64,000 nt of DNA from UMGS363 sp051881775 (GTDB taxonomy: Bacteria > Bacillota > Clostridia > Oscillospirales > Ruminococcaceae). Numbering within the stretch: the first letter of the stretch is position 1; every line of letters begins with the position of its first letter. The notes beneath the pieces were generated by a model. That model searched no databases. It was not told where the DNA came from and saw only the letters and a program-made list of their open reading frames with translations. The stretch lies in contig JBJEQN010000026.1 in assembly GCA_051881775.1 (NCBI GenBank), positions 4,653 to 68,652 of the forward strand, in the 5' to 3' direction. Positions 24,673 to 32,872 of this stretch are shown piece by piece. Both the position numbers and the translations under genes were made by a program.

Positions 24673-25359
24673 ATGGATTTTTCTGAATTTGAGAAAAAGA
24701 TAGGCTATACCTTCAAAAACAAAGACCTGCTCCACGAGGCGCTTTCACATTCTTCTTACGCCAACGAATACCGTCACGGCAGGAACTCCAACGAGCGGCT
24801 TGAATTTCTCGGCGACAGCGTACTTTCCATAGTTGTTTCGGAGCATCTTTTCACCCATTTCAAGCATCTGCCCGAGGGCGAGCTTACAAAAATAAGGGCT
24901 TCACTTGTATGCGAAAATGCTCTGTATGAGTTTTCAAAGAAGATAGATCTGGGACATTATATCCTCCTTGGCAAGGGCGAGGAAAACAGCGGCGGCAGAG
25001 AGCGTCCGTCCATAGTTTCGGACGCTTTTGAGGCTGTTATTGCGGCTGTATTCCTTGACGGAGGAATGGAGGAAGCAAGAAAGTATGTTCTCGGTTTCCT
25101 GCCGGAGCATCTTGACAAGAACAGTGCAAAGTCTCTCCACGACTACAAGACCGTTTTGCAGGAGGTCATTCAGCGCAACCCCGAAGAAAAGGTGGAGTAT
25201 GTACTTAAAGAGCAGTCAGGTCCCGACCACAACAGGCAGTTTGTTGTACAGGTAATGCTCAACTCAAACGTTATCGGCACAGGAGAGGGTCACAGCAAAA
25301 AGCAGGCTGAACAAATGGCGGCTAAAGAGGCTCTTTCCCTTATGGGATACCGTGAATAG
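24673..25359 (+). CDS. rnc: Ribonuclease III
   Basis: This 228-aa enzyme cuts double-stranded RNA. The RNase III domain has the signature NERLEFLGDSVLS near residues 39-51, and a later DAFEAVIAAVFLDGG near 117-131 with catalytic acidic residues. A double-stranded RNA-binding domain follows from about 155 (DYKTVLQEVIQ ... SKKQAEQMAAKEAL). GGAAAGGA precedes the ATG. Confidence 0.98.
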   Translation: MDFSEFEKKIGYTFKNKDLLHEALSHSSYANEYRHGRNSNERLEFLGDSVLSIVVSEHLFTHFKHLPEGELTKIRASLVCENALYEFSKKIDLGHYILLGKGEENSGGRERPSIVSDAFEAVIAAVFLDGGMEEARKYVLGFLPEHLDKNSAKSLHDYKTVLQEVIQRNPEEKVEYVLKEQSGPDHNRQFVVQVMLNSNVIGTGEGHSKKQAEQMAAKEALSLMGYRE

Positions 25360-25360
25360 G

Positions 25361-25449
25361 AGTTTGAAGTGTTGAGAGTGAAGAGTGGAGTGAAAAAGGG
25401 ATCATACTGAATGATAAATTTCACTCTCCACTCTTCACACTTCACACTT
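25361..25449 (+). repeat. Inverted AGTGGAG repeat after rnc
   Basis: GAAGAGTGGAGTGAAA and its near-complement TTTCACTCTCCACTCTTC are separated by about 28 bp and can form a hairpin. The sequence is related to the topA-trmFO spacer at 21045. It may stop transcription or stabilise the rnc 3' end, but there is no clear U-tract. Confidence 0.6.
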
Positions 25450-25460
25450 GCAGAATAATT

Positions 25461-26453
25461 ATGAAGCACAGCAATATTTCAATTTTTATTCCCCATAACG
25501 GCTGTCCGAATCAATGCTCATTCTGTAATCAGCGAACTATAAGCGGTGCGCAGAAGCAGCCTTCGGCGGAGGACGTAACAGAGCTGCTGAAAAGCGCCTG
25601 CCCTGCCCTTTCAACGCCTAAAAACACGGAGATAGCCTTCTTCGGCGGCAGCTTTACGGCTATAGACCGCAGCTATATGGTGTCGCTCCTTGAAGCAGCA
25701 AAGCCATTTCTTGCGGAATACGGTCTTTCGGGGATAAGAATTTCCACAAGACCCGACAAAATTGACGGAGAAGTTCTTGATATTCTTGAAAAGTACGGCG
25801 TTACCTCAATTGAACTGGGGGCGCAGTCAATGCGTGATGAAGTCCTTGCCGCTAACGACAGAGGACACAGCGCAGAGGATGTAAAAAGGGCTTCCTATAT
25901 GATAAAGGAACGGGGCTTTGAGCTTGGCTTGCAGATGATGACGGGCTTATACAAAAGCTCTCCCGATGACGACCGCTTTACTGCGGAGGAAATAATCGCA
26001 CTTGCTCCGAAAACCGTAAGGATCTACCCCGTTGTGATACTCGGCGGCACTAAACTTGCCGACTTATATCAGAGCGGCGTATATAAAACTATCCCCTTTG
26101 AGGAAGAAGCGGAACTTTGCGCAGAGCTTATGCAGAAATTTGAAAATGCAGGCATAAGGGTCATACGAATGGGACTTCACGCTTCGGAAAGCGTAGGCTC
26201 GGAGGCTGTTGGGGGATATTATCACCCTGCGTTCAGGGAAGTATGCACGGGAATTTTATTCCGCAGAGCAATGGAAGAAAGGCTCACCGAAAAGGGCAGC
26301 TATGAAGTTTATGTTGCGCCAAGGTCGGTAAGCGCTGCAAACGGACACAAGAAAAGCAACGTCCTGTTCTTTGAAAACAGGGGCGTAAAAATAAAGATAA
26401 GACCCGATGAAAGCATTTCGGGCGATATGGAAATGCGGATAGTAAAATTATAA
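25461..26453 (+). CDS. Elp3-like radical SAM protein
   Basis: This 330-aa protein has the radical SAM cluster motif C15xxxC19xxC22 (GCPNQCSFCNQ), IAFFGGSFTAIDR near 54-66 and TSIELGAQSMRDEVL near 113-127, all typical of the Elp3/COG1243 group. It lacks the GNAT domain of true Elp3. A member of this group often lies between rnc and smc in Clostridia, but its substrate is unknown; an RNA or tRNA modification is a guess. No strong ribosome binding site precedes the ATG, which follows closely on the inverted repeat. Its stop codon abuts the mobile element at 26454. Confidence 0.85.
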   Translation: MKHSNISIFIPHNGCPNQCSFCNQRTISGAQKQPSAEDVTELLKSACPALSTPKNTEIAFFGGSFTAIDRSYMVSLLEAAKPFLAEYGLSGIRISTRPDKIDGEVLDILEKYGVTSIELGAQSMRDEVLAANDRGHSAEDVKRASYMIKERGFELGLQMMTGLYKSSPDDDRFTAEEIIALAPKTVRIYPVVILGGTKLADLYQSGVYKTIPFEEEAELCAELMQKFENAGIRVIRMGLHASESVGSEAVGGYYHPAFREVCTGILFRRAMEERLTEKGSYEVYVAPRSVSAANGHKKSNVLFFENRGVKIKIRPDESISGDMEMRIVKL

Positions 26454-26617
26454 GGGGTTCTCTAAAAACCGGGACTCGAGCAAATTTTCGTCCATGACTT
26501 TATTCAGCTGCAAGGCAACAAACCGCCGTAATACTTGATGTATTACAAGGTTTGTTAACGCAGCAGATGAATAAAGTCATAGAAAATTTGCCGAGAAGGA
26601 GGTTTTTAGAGGTTCCC
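26454..26617. mobile_element. 164-bp palindromic MITE-like element, copy 1
   Basis: This 164-bp element is identical to 39882-40045. Its ends are imperfect inverted repeats (GGGGTTCTCTAAAAACC and GGTTTTTAGAGGTTCCC), and nearly the whole length can pair with itself around a loop near CTTGATG. It is flanked by ATAA on both sides, a 4-bp target duplication that differs from that of copy 2. It has no coding capacity, so it would need a transposase supplied elsewhere. It sits in the 184-bp gap before smc. Confidence 0.85.
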
Positions 26618-26637
26618 ATAAGAACAGGAGCGGCATA

Positions 26638-29600
26638 ATGTATCTTGAATCACTGGAAATTCAGGGCTTCAAGTCCTTTCCCGATAAAATAAAGCTGACC
26701 TTTGACAAGGGCATAACTGCGGTCGTAGGTCCCAACGGCAGCGGCAAATCCAACATCGGCGACGCTGTAAGGTGGGTACTGGGCGAGCAGTCCTCCAAGA
26801 CCCTGCGAGGCTCCAAAATGGAGGACGTTATTTTCTCGGGAACACAGTTCAGAAAGCCTATGGGTTTTGCTTCGGTAACCCTTAACATCATAAACAACAG
26901 GGGCATTTTGCAGATACCCTCGGAACAGGTCTCGGTAACGAGAAAGCTGTACCGCAGCGGTGAGAGTGAATACCTTATAAACGGTTCGCAGGTGCGCTTA
27001 AAGGACGTATGCGAGCTTTTTATGGACACGGGTCTTGGTCGTGACGGCTACTCCATTATCGGACAGGGCAGAGTTGCCGAGATAGTTTCCGCAAAGTCGG
27101 GAGAACGCCGTGAGATATTTGAAGAAGCTGCAGGCATCTCAAAGTTCCGCTACAAAAAGGAAGAAGCGGAGCGCAGGCTTGCCGCTGCTCAGGAGAACAT
27201 TTTAAGGCTCCGTGACATTATCGGAGAGCTTGAAAACCGTGTTGAACCCCTGAGGATACAGTCGGAAAAGGCGGAAAAGTTCCTTGAATACTCCGAAACG
27301 AAAAAATCACTTGAAATAACCGTATGGGTGCGTCAGCTTGACGACCTTAAAAAGAATCTTGAAGAACTGACGGACAAGCTGCTCATAAGCACCAACGAGT
27401 ACAACGGCATTGAAGCGGATATTTCCCGTCTTGAAGAAGAAGCAGAGGCGCTTTCCGAAAAAATGCAGAACAACACTCTGCACATTGAGGAAATGCGAAG
27501 CGAGATACTTGAATCGGAGCGCTCAAACACACAGCTTCACGCCGACATTGCCGTTTGCGAGAATGATATTTCACACTGCAACGAAACAATTGAGGACATA
27601 AAAAAGCAGCAGGAGCTTACCCTTAATTCAAATCAGGAAAACCGCCGCATTATTGAGGAAAAGCTGGAAGAGGTCAAGAAAACCGAACAGGCTGTTGCAG
27701 ATACAAAGGCTGAATACGAAGCTGCAAACGCCGAATTCACCGCCGCTGTAAACGAGCAGGACAGCTTTGACAGCCGTTTTTCCGAGGTACAGGGCGAGCT
27801 TAACAGGCTGTATATCCGTCAGTCGGAGTTAAGCGTTTCCATAAGCACGGGCAAGCAAAACGCAGAGGACATAAGGCTGCGAATTGAAAACGCAAAGCAG
27901 CAGGACGAAATGCTCCGCACCGCCGCAGAGGAGCTTGAAGGTGAAAAGCGTGAGACCTCCGACGGCATTGCAATGCTTGAAGAAAAAACAGGCGAGCTGA
28001 ACAACCGTCTGGGGGGACTTTCAAAGCTTCATTCGGGACGCATTGAAAAGCTTTCCGCTGCAAAAAAGCAGCTTGACAACACGAATTTTGCCGTTCGTGA
28101 CAAGGAACAGCGCATCCGTATGCTGACCGACCTTGAAAACAGCATGGAGGGCTTTGCCCACTCGGTAAAGCAGATATTAAAGGCTTCGAAAACAGGACAG
28201 TTAAGCGGAGTTTACGGCTCTGCGGCGCAGCTTATCAACGTTGAGCCGGAATACAGCCTTGCAATTGAAACAGCTATGGGCGGAGCAATGCAGAACATTA
28301 TCGTTGAGAACGAGGACATTGCAAAGCGTGGGATTCGTCTTTTGCAGGAGACCAAGGCAGGCCGTGCAACATTTCTGCCTCTTACCTCGGTAAAGGGTAC
28401 AAGGCTCAGTGAAAACGGACTTGAAAGCTGCAATGGTTTTGTGGCGCTTGCTGTTGACCTTGCGGAGTTTGACCCGAAATTCACGGGGGTATACAACTCT
28501 CTGCTCGGCAGGATAGTTATTGCGGAAAATATCGACCTTGCCACAAACATTGCAAAGAAGTACGGCTACAAGTTCCGCATTGTGACCCTTGACGGTCAGG
28601 TCATAAACGCAGGCGGTTCCTTTACGGGCGGTTCCGCTTCAAAGACAAGCGGCGTTCTGACCCGTAAAAATGAGATAGAACGTCTTAGCAATGAGAAAAA
28701 CGCTCTTGCGGAAAAGCTGACTTCTCTCAGGCAGACCTGCGAAAAGCTGCAGGCTGAAGCGGACAAGCTGGGCTTTGACATTGAAGCCGCAAAGGACGAG
28801 CTTAATACGGTAAATTCCGACAAAATACGCTTTGAAGCGGAGCTGAAGCGCATCTGCGCAATGCTTGAACAGAACAGCGTGCAGATGAAGACCGCAGCGG
28901 CAGGCTCAAAAGACCTTGAAAACAAGCTGACGAAAACGGAAGAAGCGGTAAAGGCTGCGGAAAGCGGACTTGAAGAAATTTCCGCAGAGATAGCCGCAAA
29001 GGAACAGACCGTTTCGGAAAACGAGGGCGCACGGCTTGAAATGCAGAAAAAGCGTGAGGCTCTTACCGAGAAAATGTCCGCTCTCAGGCTTCGTGAAGCG
29101 GAGCTTTCCAAGGACGCAGAGGCTATACAGGCTGAGATCACACGCCTTGAAAAGCAATGTCTTGAAATTGGCGACAATTCTGCCCGTCTGGCACTTGAAC
29201 TTGACGCTCAGTATGGTATAATAAAGGAAAAGGAAAGCCGCATAGAAGAACTTAAGCAGCAGCTTTCCGGCACAAAGGAAGCCGTTGAGGGCATAAATGA
29301 GAAAATAAGGGCGGCTCAGTCCGAACACCGCTCAATGGAGCAGCGTTCCAACGAGGTAAGAGTGCAGATAAGGGAGCTTTCCGACGGCAAGGAAAAATTC
29401 AGCCGTGAAATGACCCGTCTGGAGGAGCGCAAGACCTCCGTTCAAGGCTCTTATGACAAGATAATCGCCGATATGTCCGAGCAGTACAATATGTACCTGT
29501 CCGAGGCGGTGCAGATAGCAAAGCCTGTTGACGACCTGCTCACGGTACAGCGTGACCTCGCGGAAATAAAGCAGAAGATACGCAGTCTTGGCAGCGTTAA

Positions 29601-30201
29601 CGTTGCAGCTATAGAGGAATACAAGGAAGTTTCCGAGCGTTATAATTTTATGTCGGGGCAGCTGAACGATGTTGAAACATCAAAGCGTGAACTGGAAAAG
29701 CTCATTGACGAGCTTACCGACAATATGCGCCGTCAGTTTACCGACAGCTTTAACCGGATAAATGAAAACTTCAAGAGCATTTTCGTGGAGCTTTTCGGCG
29801 GCGGACGAGGAGAGCTTACTCTTACCGACCCAAGTGATGTTCTTGAATCGGGAATTGAAATTAAAGTTGCACCTCCGGGCAAAGTTATCAACAACCTGTC
29901 CCTTCTCTCCGGCGGCGAGCAGGCTTTTGTTGCAGTTGCAATTTACTTCTCCATACTTAAACTGCGGCCTGCACCCTTCTGTATCCTTGACGAGATAGAA
30001 GCGGCGCTGGACGACATAAACGTTACAAAATACGCTCAATATCTGCGCCATTTCACCGACACCACCCAGTTCATTCTCATTACCCACAGACGTGGTTCTA
30101 TGGACGAGGCTGACGTTATGTACGGCGTAACTATGCAGGAAAAGGGCATTTCAAAGGTACTCCGCCTTGAACAGCCTCCGCAGAATATTGAAGCAAATTA
30201 A
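26638..30201 (+). CDS. smc: Chromosome segregation ATPase SMC
   Basis: SMC folds and segregates the chromosome with ScpA and ScpB. This 1187-aa protein has Walker A (VVGPNGSGKSNIGDAVRW) near 30-45, two long coiled coils (about 170-500 and 670-1020), and the hinge between them with its conserved glycines (GGSFTGGSAS near 660). The C-terminal head has the signature LLSGGEQAFVAVAI and Walker B CILDEIEAALDD near 1118-1129. The AGGAG ribosome binding site lies 8 nt before the ATG, just after the mobile element. Confidence 0.98.
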   Translation: MYLESLEIQGFKSFPDKIKLTFDKGITAVVGPNGSGKSNIGDAVRWVLGEQSSKTLRGSKMEDVIFSGTQFRKPMGFASVTLNIINNRGILQIPSEQVSVTRKLYRSGESEYLINGSQVRLKDVCELFMDTGLGRDGYSIIGQGRVAEIVSAKSGERREIFEEAAGISKFRYKKEEAERRLAAAQENILRLRDIIGELENRVEPLRIQSEKAEKFLEYSETKKSLEITVWVRQLDDLKKNLEELTDKLLISTNEYNGIEADISRLEEEAEALSEKMQNNTLHIEEMRSEILESERSNTQLHADIAVCENDISHCNETIEDIKKQQELTLNSNQENRRIIEEKLEEVKKTEQAVADTKAEYEAANAEFTAAVNEQDSFDSRFSEVQGELNRLYIRQSELSVSISTGKQNAEDIRLRIENAKQQDEMLRTAAEELEGEKRETSDGIAMLEEKTGELNNRLGGLSKLHSGRIEKLSAAKKQLDNTNFAVRDKEQRIRMLTDLENSMEGFAHSVKQILKASKTGQLSGVYGSAAQLINVEPEYSLAIETAMGGAMQNIIVENEDIAKRGIRLLQETKAGRATFLPLTSVKGTRLSENGLESCNGFVALAVDLAEFDPKFTGVYNSLLGRIVIAENIDLATNIAKKYGYKFRIVTLDGQVINAGGSFTGGSASKTSGVLTRKNEIERLSNEKNALAEKLTSLRQTCEKLQAEADKLGFDIEAAKDELNTVNSDKIRFEAELKRICAMLEQNSVQMKTAAAGSKDLENKLTKTEEAVKAAESGLEEISAEIAAKEQTVSENEGARLEMQKKREALTEKMSALRLREAELSKDAEAIQAEITRLEKQCLEIGDNSARLALELDAQYGIIKEKESRIEELKQQLSGTKEAVEGINEKIRAAQSEHRSMEQRSNEVRVQIRELSDGKEKFSREMTRLEERKTSVQGSYDKIIADMSEQYNMYLSEAVQIAKPVDDLLTVQRDLAEIKQKIRSLGSVNVAAIEEYKEVSERYNFMSGQLNDVETSKRELEKLIDELTDNMRRQFTDSFNRINENFKSIFVELFGGGRGELTLTDPSDVLESGIEIKVAPPGKVINNLSLLSGGEQAFVAVAIYFSILKLRPAPFCILDEIEAALDDINVTKYAQYLRHFTDTTQFILITHRRGSMDEADVMYGVTMQEKGISKVLRLEQPPQNIEAN

Positions 30202-30213
30202 AGGGGTAATATT

Positions 30214-30639
30214 ATGCTTGACTTATATACTGCTCAGACCGCTTTCGGCGATATGCTTTCGGCAGGTGAATACCGGTCGGGCATAATATACTGTGTTTTT
30301 ACAGCAACGGGATTCCTGTCAATGTCGAGATACAGCCGAACAAATCCGGGATATGCGGCGGTCACATCTGAGGGGCGGCTGCTGACCATACAAGCAAATT
30401 CGGTGGAATATTTTATGGGCAAGTCCTCCGCTGCGGAATATGACCTTCGCTCTGCCGAAAAGCTGAAAATACGCAGGACTGTTTTCGGGCAGTACGCTTT
30501 TGACTGCGTTTTCAACTCATACGGCAGCAGGGTCAAGGTTAAATTTCAGGCGGCACGAAAGGTACTCGGGCAGGGCGCTCCCGAGCAGTCAAGCAATATT
30601 GATGAATTTCTGAATATGCTGGCAAAGTATGAAATATGA
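30214..30639 (+). CDS. Unknown 141-aa protein between smc and ftsY
   Basis: I do not recognise this gene. The protein has no signal peptide and no clear membrane helix. Its pattern of short beta-like stretches (GYAAVTSEGRLLTIQANS, SAEKLKIRRTVFGQYAFDCVF, SRVKVKFQAARKV) ending in a helix could fit a PH-like fold, which is a guess. It begins 12 bp after smc and ends 15 bp before ftsY, so all three are probably co-transcribed. Confidence 0.75.
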   Translation: MLDLYTAQTAFGDMLSAGEYRSGIIYCVFTATGFLSMSRYSRTNPGYAAVTSEGRLLTIQANSVEYFMGKSSAAEYDLRSAEKLKIRRTVFGQYAFDCVFNSYGSRVKVKFQAARKVLGQGAPEQSSNIDEFLNMLAKYEI

Positions 30640-30654
30640 TCGGAGGTCACATAA

Positions 30655-31896
30655 ATGAACATTTTTAGCAAGATAGCCGCAGGTCTGAAAAAGACCAAGG
30701 ATTCCATGATGGGCAAGTTTGAGAGCCTTTTAAACTCCTTCACCAAAATTGACGAGGAATTTTTTGAAGAGCTTGAAGAACTGCTCATAACCTGCGATAT
30801 AGGTGTTGAAACTTCTCTTGACATATGCGAAAAGCTCCGTGAAAAGGTCAAGGAAAAGGGACTTACCGACCCCGACAGCATACGGGAAGAACTGAAAGAG
30901 ATCATTGCCGGAATGCTTGGGGAGGATAAGAAGATAGACGTTTCCACCACCCCTTCGGTCATTCTTGTTATAGGCGTAAACGGTGCAGGAAAGACCACCA
31001 CTATCGGCAAGCTGTCGGCAAAGTATGTAAGCGAGGGCAAAAAGGTGCTTGTGGCAGCTGCGGACACCTTCCGTGCGGCGGCTATAGAACAGCTTGAGAT
31101 ATGGACGCAGCGTGCAGGAGCGGATATTGTGAAGCACTCGGAGGGCTCCGACCCTGCTTCGGTGGTTTTTGACGCTGTTACCGCCGCAAAGGCAAGGGGT
31201 ACGGACGTTCTCATCTGTGACACCGCAGGCAGACTTCACAACAAGAAAAATCTTATGGACGAGCTGAAAAAGATAAGCCGCATTATCCGTGAGCAGGCGG
31301 AGGGCTGTTCCCTTGAAACGCTCCTTGTTCTTGACGCAACAACGGGACAGAACGCCGTAAATCAGGCTAAGCTTTTCAGCGAAGTTGCGGACATTACGGG
31401 TATCGTTCTCACAAAGCTGGACGGCACCGCAAAGGGCGGCATCATCATTTCCATTCACAACGAGCTTGGCATACCCGTTAAGCTGGTTGGCGTTGGTGAA
31501 AAGCTGGACGACCTGCAGGAATTCAACGCAAAGGACTTTACGGAAGCTCTCTTTGCAACGGAAGCAGACTTCGACTACAACTATGAACGCCTTACCGATG
31601 ATGAAGAAACGGCTGAACAGACGGAAGAAGAACCTGCCGAAGAAATTATTGAAGAAGCAGAAGAAGCAGTTTCACAGCCGGAAGAAATAATTGAAGAAGC
31701 TGCCGAAGAAGAGGAAATTACGGAAGAGATCCCAGAAGCCGAAAATATTTCCGAAGAAATTACCGAAGAAGAAACAGCTGTGGAAGAAGCGGAAGAAAAG
31801 CCGGAAAAGAAAGACCCGAAAAACGGCAAATTCGGTTTTCTTTTCAAGGAAATTACTTTCGGCAAGAAGAAAAAAGACAGCGAGGGCGAAGAATAA
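30655..31896 (+). CDS. ftsY: Signal recognition particle receptor FtsY with C-terminal acidic tail
   Basis: FtsY receives ribosome-SRP complexes at the membrane. The NG core fills about residues 1-305: N domain, then GVNGAGKTTTIGKLSAKY, the DTFRAAAIEQLEIW segment, DTAGRLHNKKNLMDEL, TKLDGTAKGG and GVGEKLDDLQEF. Unlike the usual layout, no acidic A domain precedes it. Instead about 110 residues follow, first Glu-rich repeats (EEPAEEIIEEAEEA and similar), then a basic/aromatic end with KFGFLFKEITFGKKKK. The end could be a membrane-binding patch (inference). rdgB overlaps its stop by one base. Confidence 0.96.
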   Translation: MNIFSKIAAGLKKTKDSMMGKFESLLNSFTKIDEEFFEELEELLITCDIGVETSLDICEKLREKVKEKGLTDPDSIREELKEIIAGMLGEDKKIDVSTTPSVILVIGVNGAGKTTTIGKLSAKYVSEGKKVLVAAADTFRAAAIEQLEIWTQRAGADIVKHSEGSDPASVVFDAVTAAKARGTDVLICDTAGRLHNKKNLMDELKKISRIIREQAEGCSLETLLVLDATTGQNAVNQAKLFSEVADITGIVLTKLDGTAKGGIIISIHNELGIPVKLVGVGEKLDDLQEFNAKDFTEALFATEADFDYNYERLTDDEETAEQTEEEPAEEIIEEAEEAVSQPEEIIEEAAEEEEITEEIPEAENISEEITEEETAVEEAEEKPEKKDPKNGKFGFLFKEITFGKKKKDSEGEE

Positions 31897-32465
31897 TGAA
31901 AATAATACTTGCATCAAACAACAAAAACAAGCTGCGTGAATTCAAAAATATACTTGAACCTCTCGGCTATGAGGTGCTTACACAATCCGAGGCAGGGGCA
32001 GACATTGAAGCAGATGAAACAGGCACTACCTTTGAGGAAAACGCTTATATAAAGGCAAAGGCGGCTTACGACATTACCCACCTGCCCGTTATTGCGGACG
32101 ACAGCGGATTGGAGGTTGACGCTTTAGGCGGCGAGCCGGGCATTTATTCCGCACGTTATGCGGAGGAGGGACAGCGCTGTGCAAAGGTGCTTTCCAAGCT
32201 GGAGGGCGTACCCGATGAAAAGCGCACCGCAAGATTCGTATGCGCAGTTTGCTACATTGACGAAAAGGGCGACAGCTTCACCGTCAAGGGCACCTGCGAG
32301 GGTAAGATAGGCTACGAAAAGCGAGGAACAAACGGCTTCGGCTACGACCCTATCTTTATGTACGGCGACCGTTCCTTTGCGGAGCTTTCGGCGGAGGAAA
32401 AGGACAGCGTGAGCCACCGTGCAGACGCTTTGCGCAAGTTTGAGAAGCGCATAAAAGGAGAATAA
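31896..32465 (+). CDS. rdgB: XTP/dITP diphosphatase (RdgB/HAM1 family)
   Basis: This 189-aa enzyme hydrolyses non-canonical purine triphosphates (dITP, XTP) to keep them out of nucleic acids. It has the family start ILASNNKNKLREFK, PVIADDSGLEVDALGGEPGIYSARYA near residues 65-90, GFGYDPIF near 146-153 and VSHRADAL near the end. The TAATG overlap with ftsY suggests translational coupling. Confidence 0.97.
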   Translation: MKIILASNNKNKLREFKNILEPLGYEVLTQSEAGADIEADETGTTFEENAYIKAKAAYDITHLPVIADDSGLEVDALGGEPGIYSARYAEEGQRCAKVLSKLEGVPDEKRTARFVCAVCYIDEKGDSFTVKGTCEGKIGYEKRGTNGFGYDPIFMYGDRSFAELSAEEKDSVSHRADALRKFEKRIKGE

Positions 32466-32466
32466 T

Positions 32467-32712
32467 ATGCAGACATTTACCGGAGTAATGTCAACGATTT
32501 TCGGAATCCTTGCTTTTCTGGGGATCCCTGCTGCATCTATTGTATTCTTTATCATTTATCTTGTAAAATACAAAAAGTGCAGCCCCGATGAAGCGGAAAA
32601 GAAAAAGACCTTTAAAACCTGCAGCATAGTTTTTGGAGTTATGGGCGGAGTTTTTATAATTTCCGTTATAATTGAGATACTGCTTTTCAGCGCTTCTATC
32701 GCTTATATGTAA
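32467..32712 (+). CDS. Small two-helix membrane protein
   Basis: This 81-aa protein has two hydrophobic segments (about 6-33 and 52-80) joined by a charged loop with KYKKCSPDEAEKKKTFK. AAAGGAG, inside the end of rdgB, precedes the ATG. Function unknown; it lies in line with the next small gene and the PstS-like protein. Confidence 0.65.
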   Translation: MQTFTGVMSTIFGILAFLGIPAASIVFFIIYLVKYKKCSPDEAEKKKTFKTCSIVFGVMGGVFIISVIIEILLFSASIAYM

Positions 32713-32725
32713 TGAGGTGACAGCT

Positions 32726-32860
32726 ATGGAGAACAAAAAGTTCCGCAGGATACTTGCGATAATTGCGGCTGTGGGAATTTTATGCACGGCAGGGCTTACG
32801 GGGTACACGGTCTATCTTAAAGAACACTGCTCTATCCTTACGTTTATAAGCAACGAGTAA
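32726..32860 (+). CDS. Very small single-helix membrane protein
   Basis: A 44-aa frame starts at ATG 32726 with GAGGTG 6 nt upstream. It has a basic start (MENKKFRRILA), one membrane helix (about 10-30) and a short tail. The ribosome binding site and tight spacing (13 bp on either side) favour a real gene, but there is no family to recognise. Confidence 0.55.
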   Translation: MENKKFRRILAIIAAVGILCTAGLTGYTVYLKEHCSILTFISNE

Positions 32861-32872
32861 CGGAGGGCGGCT

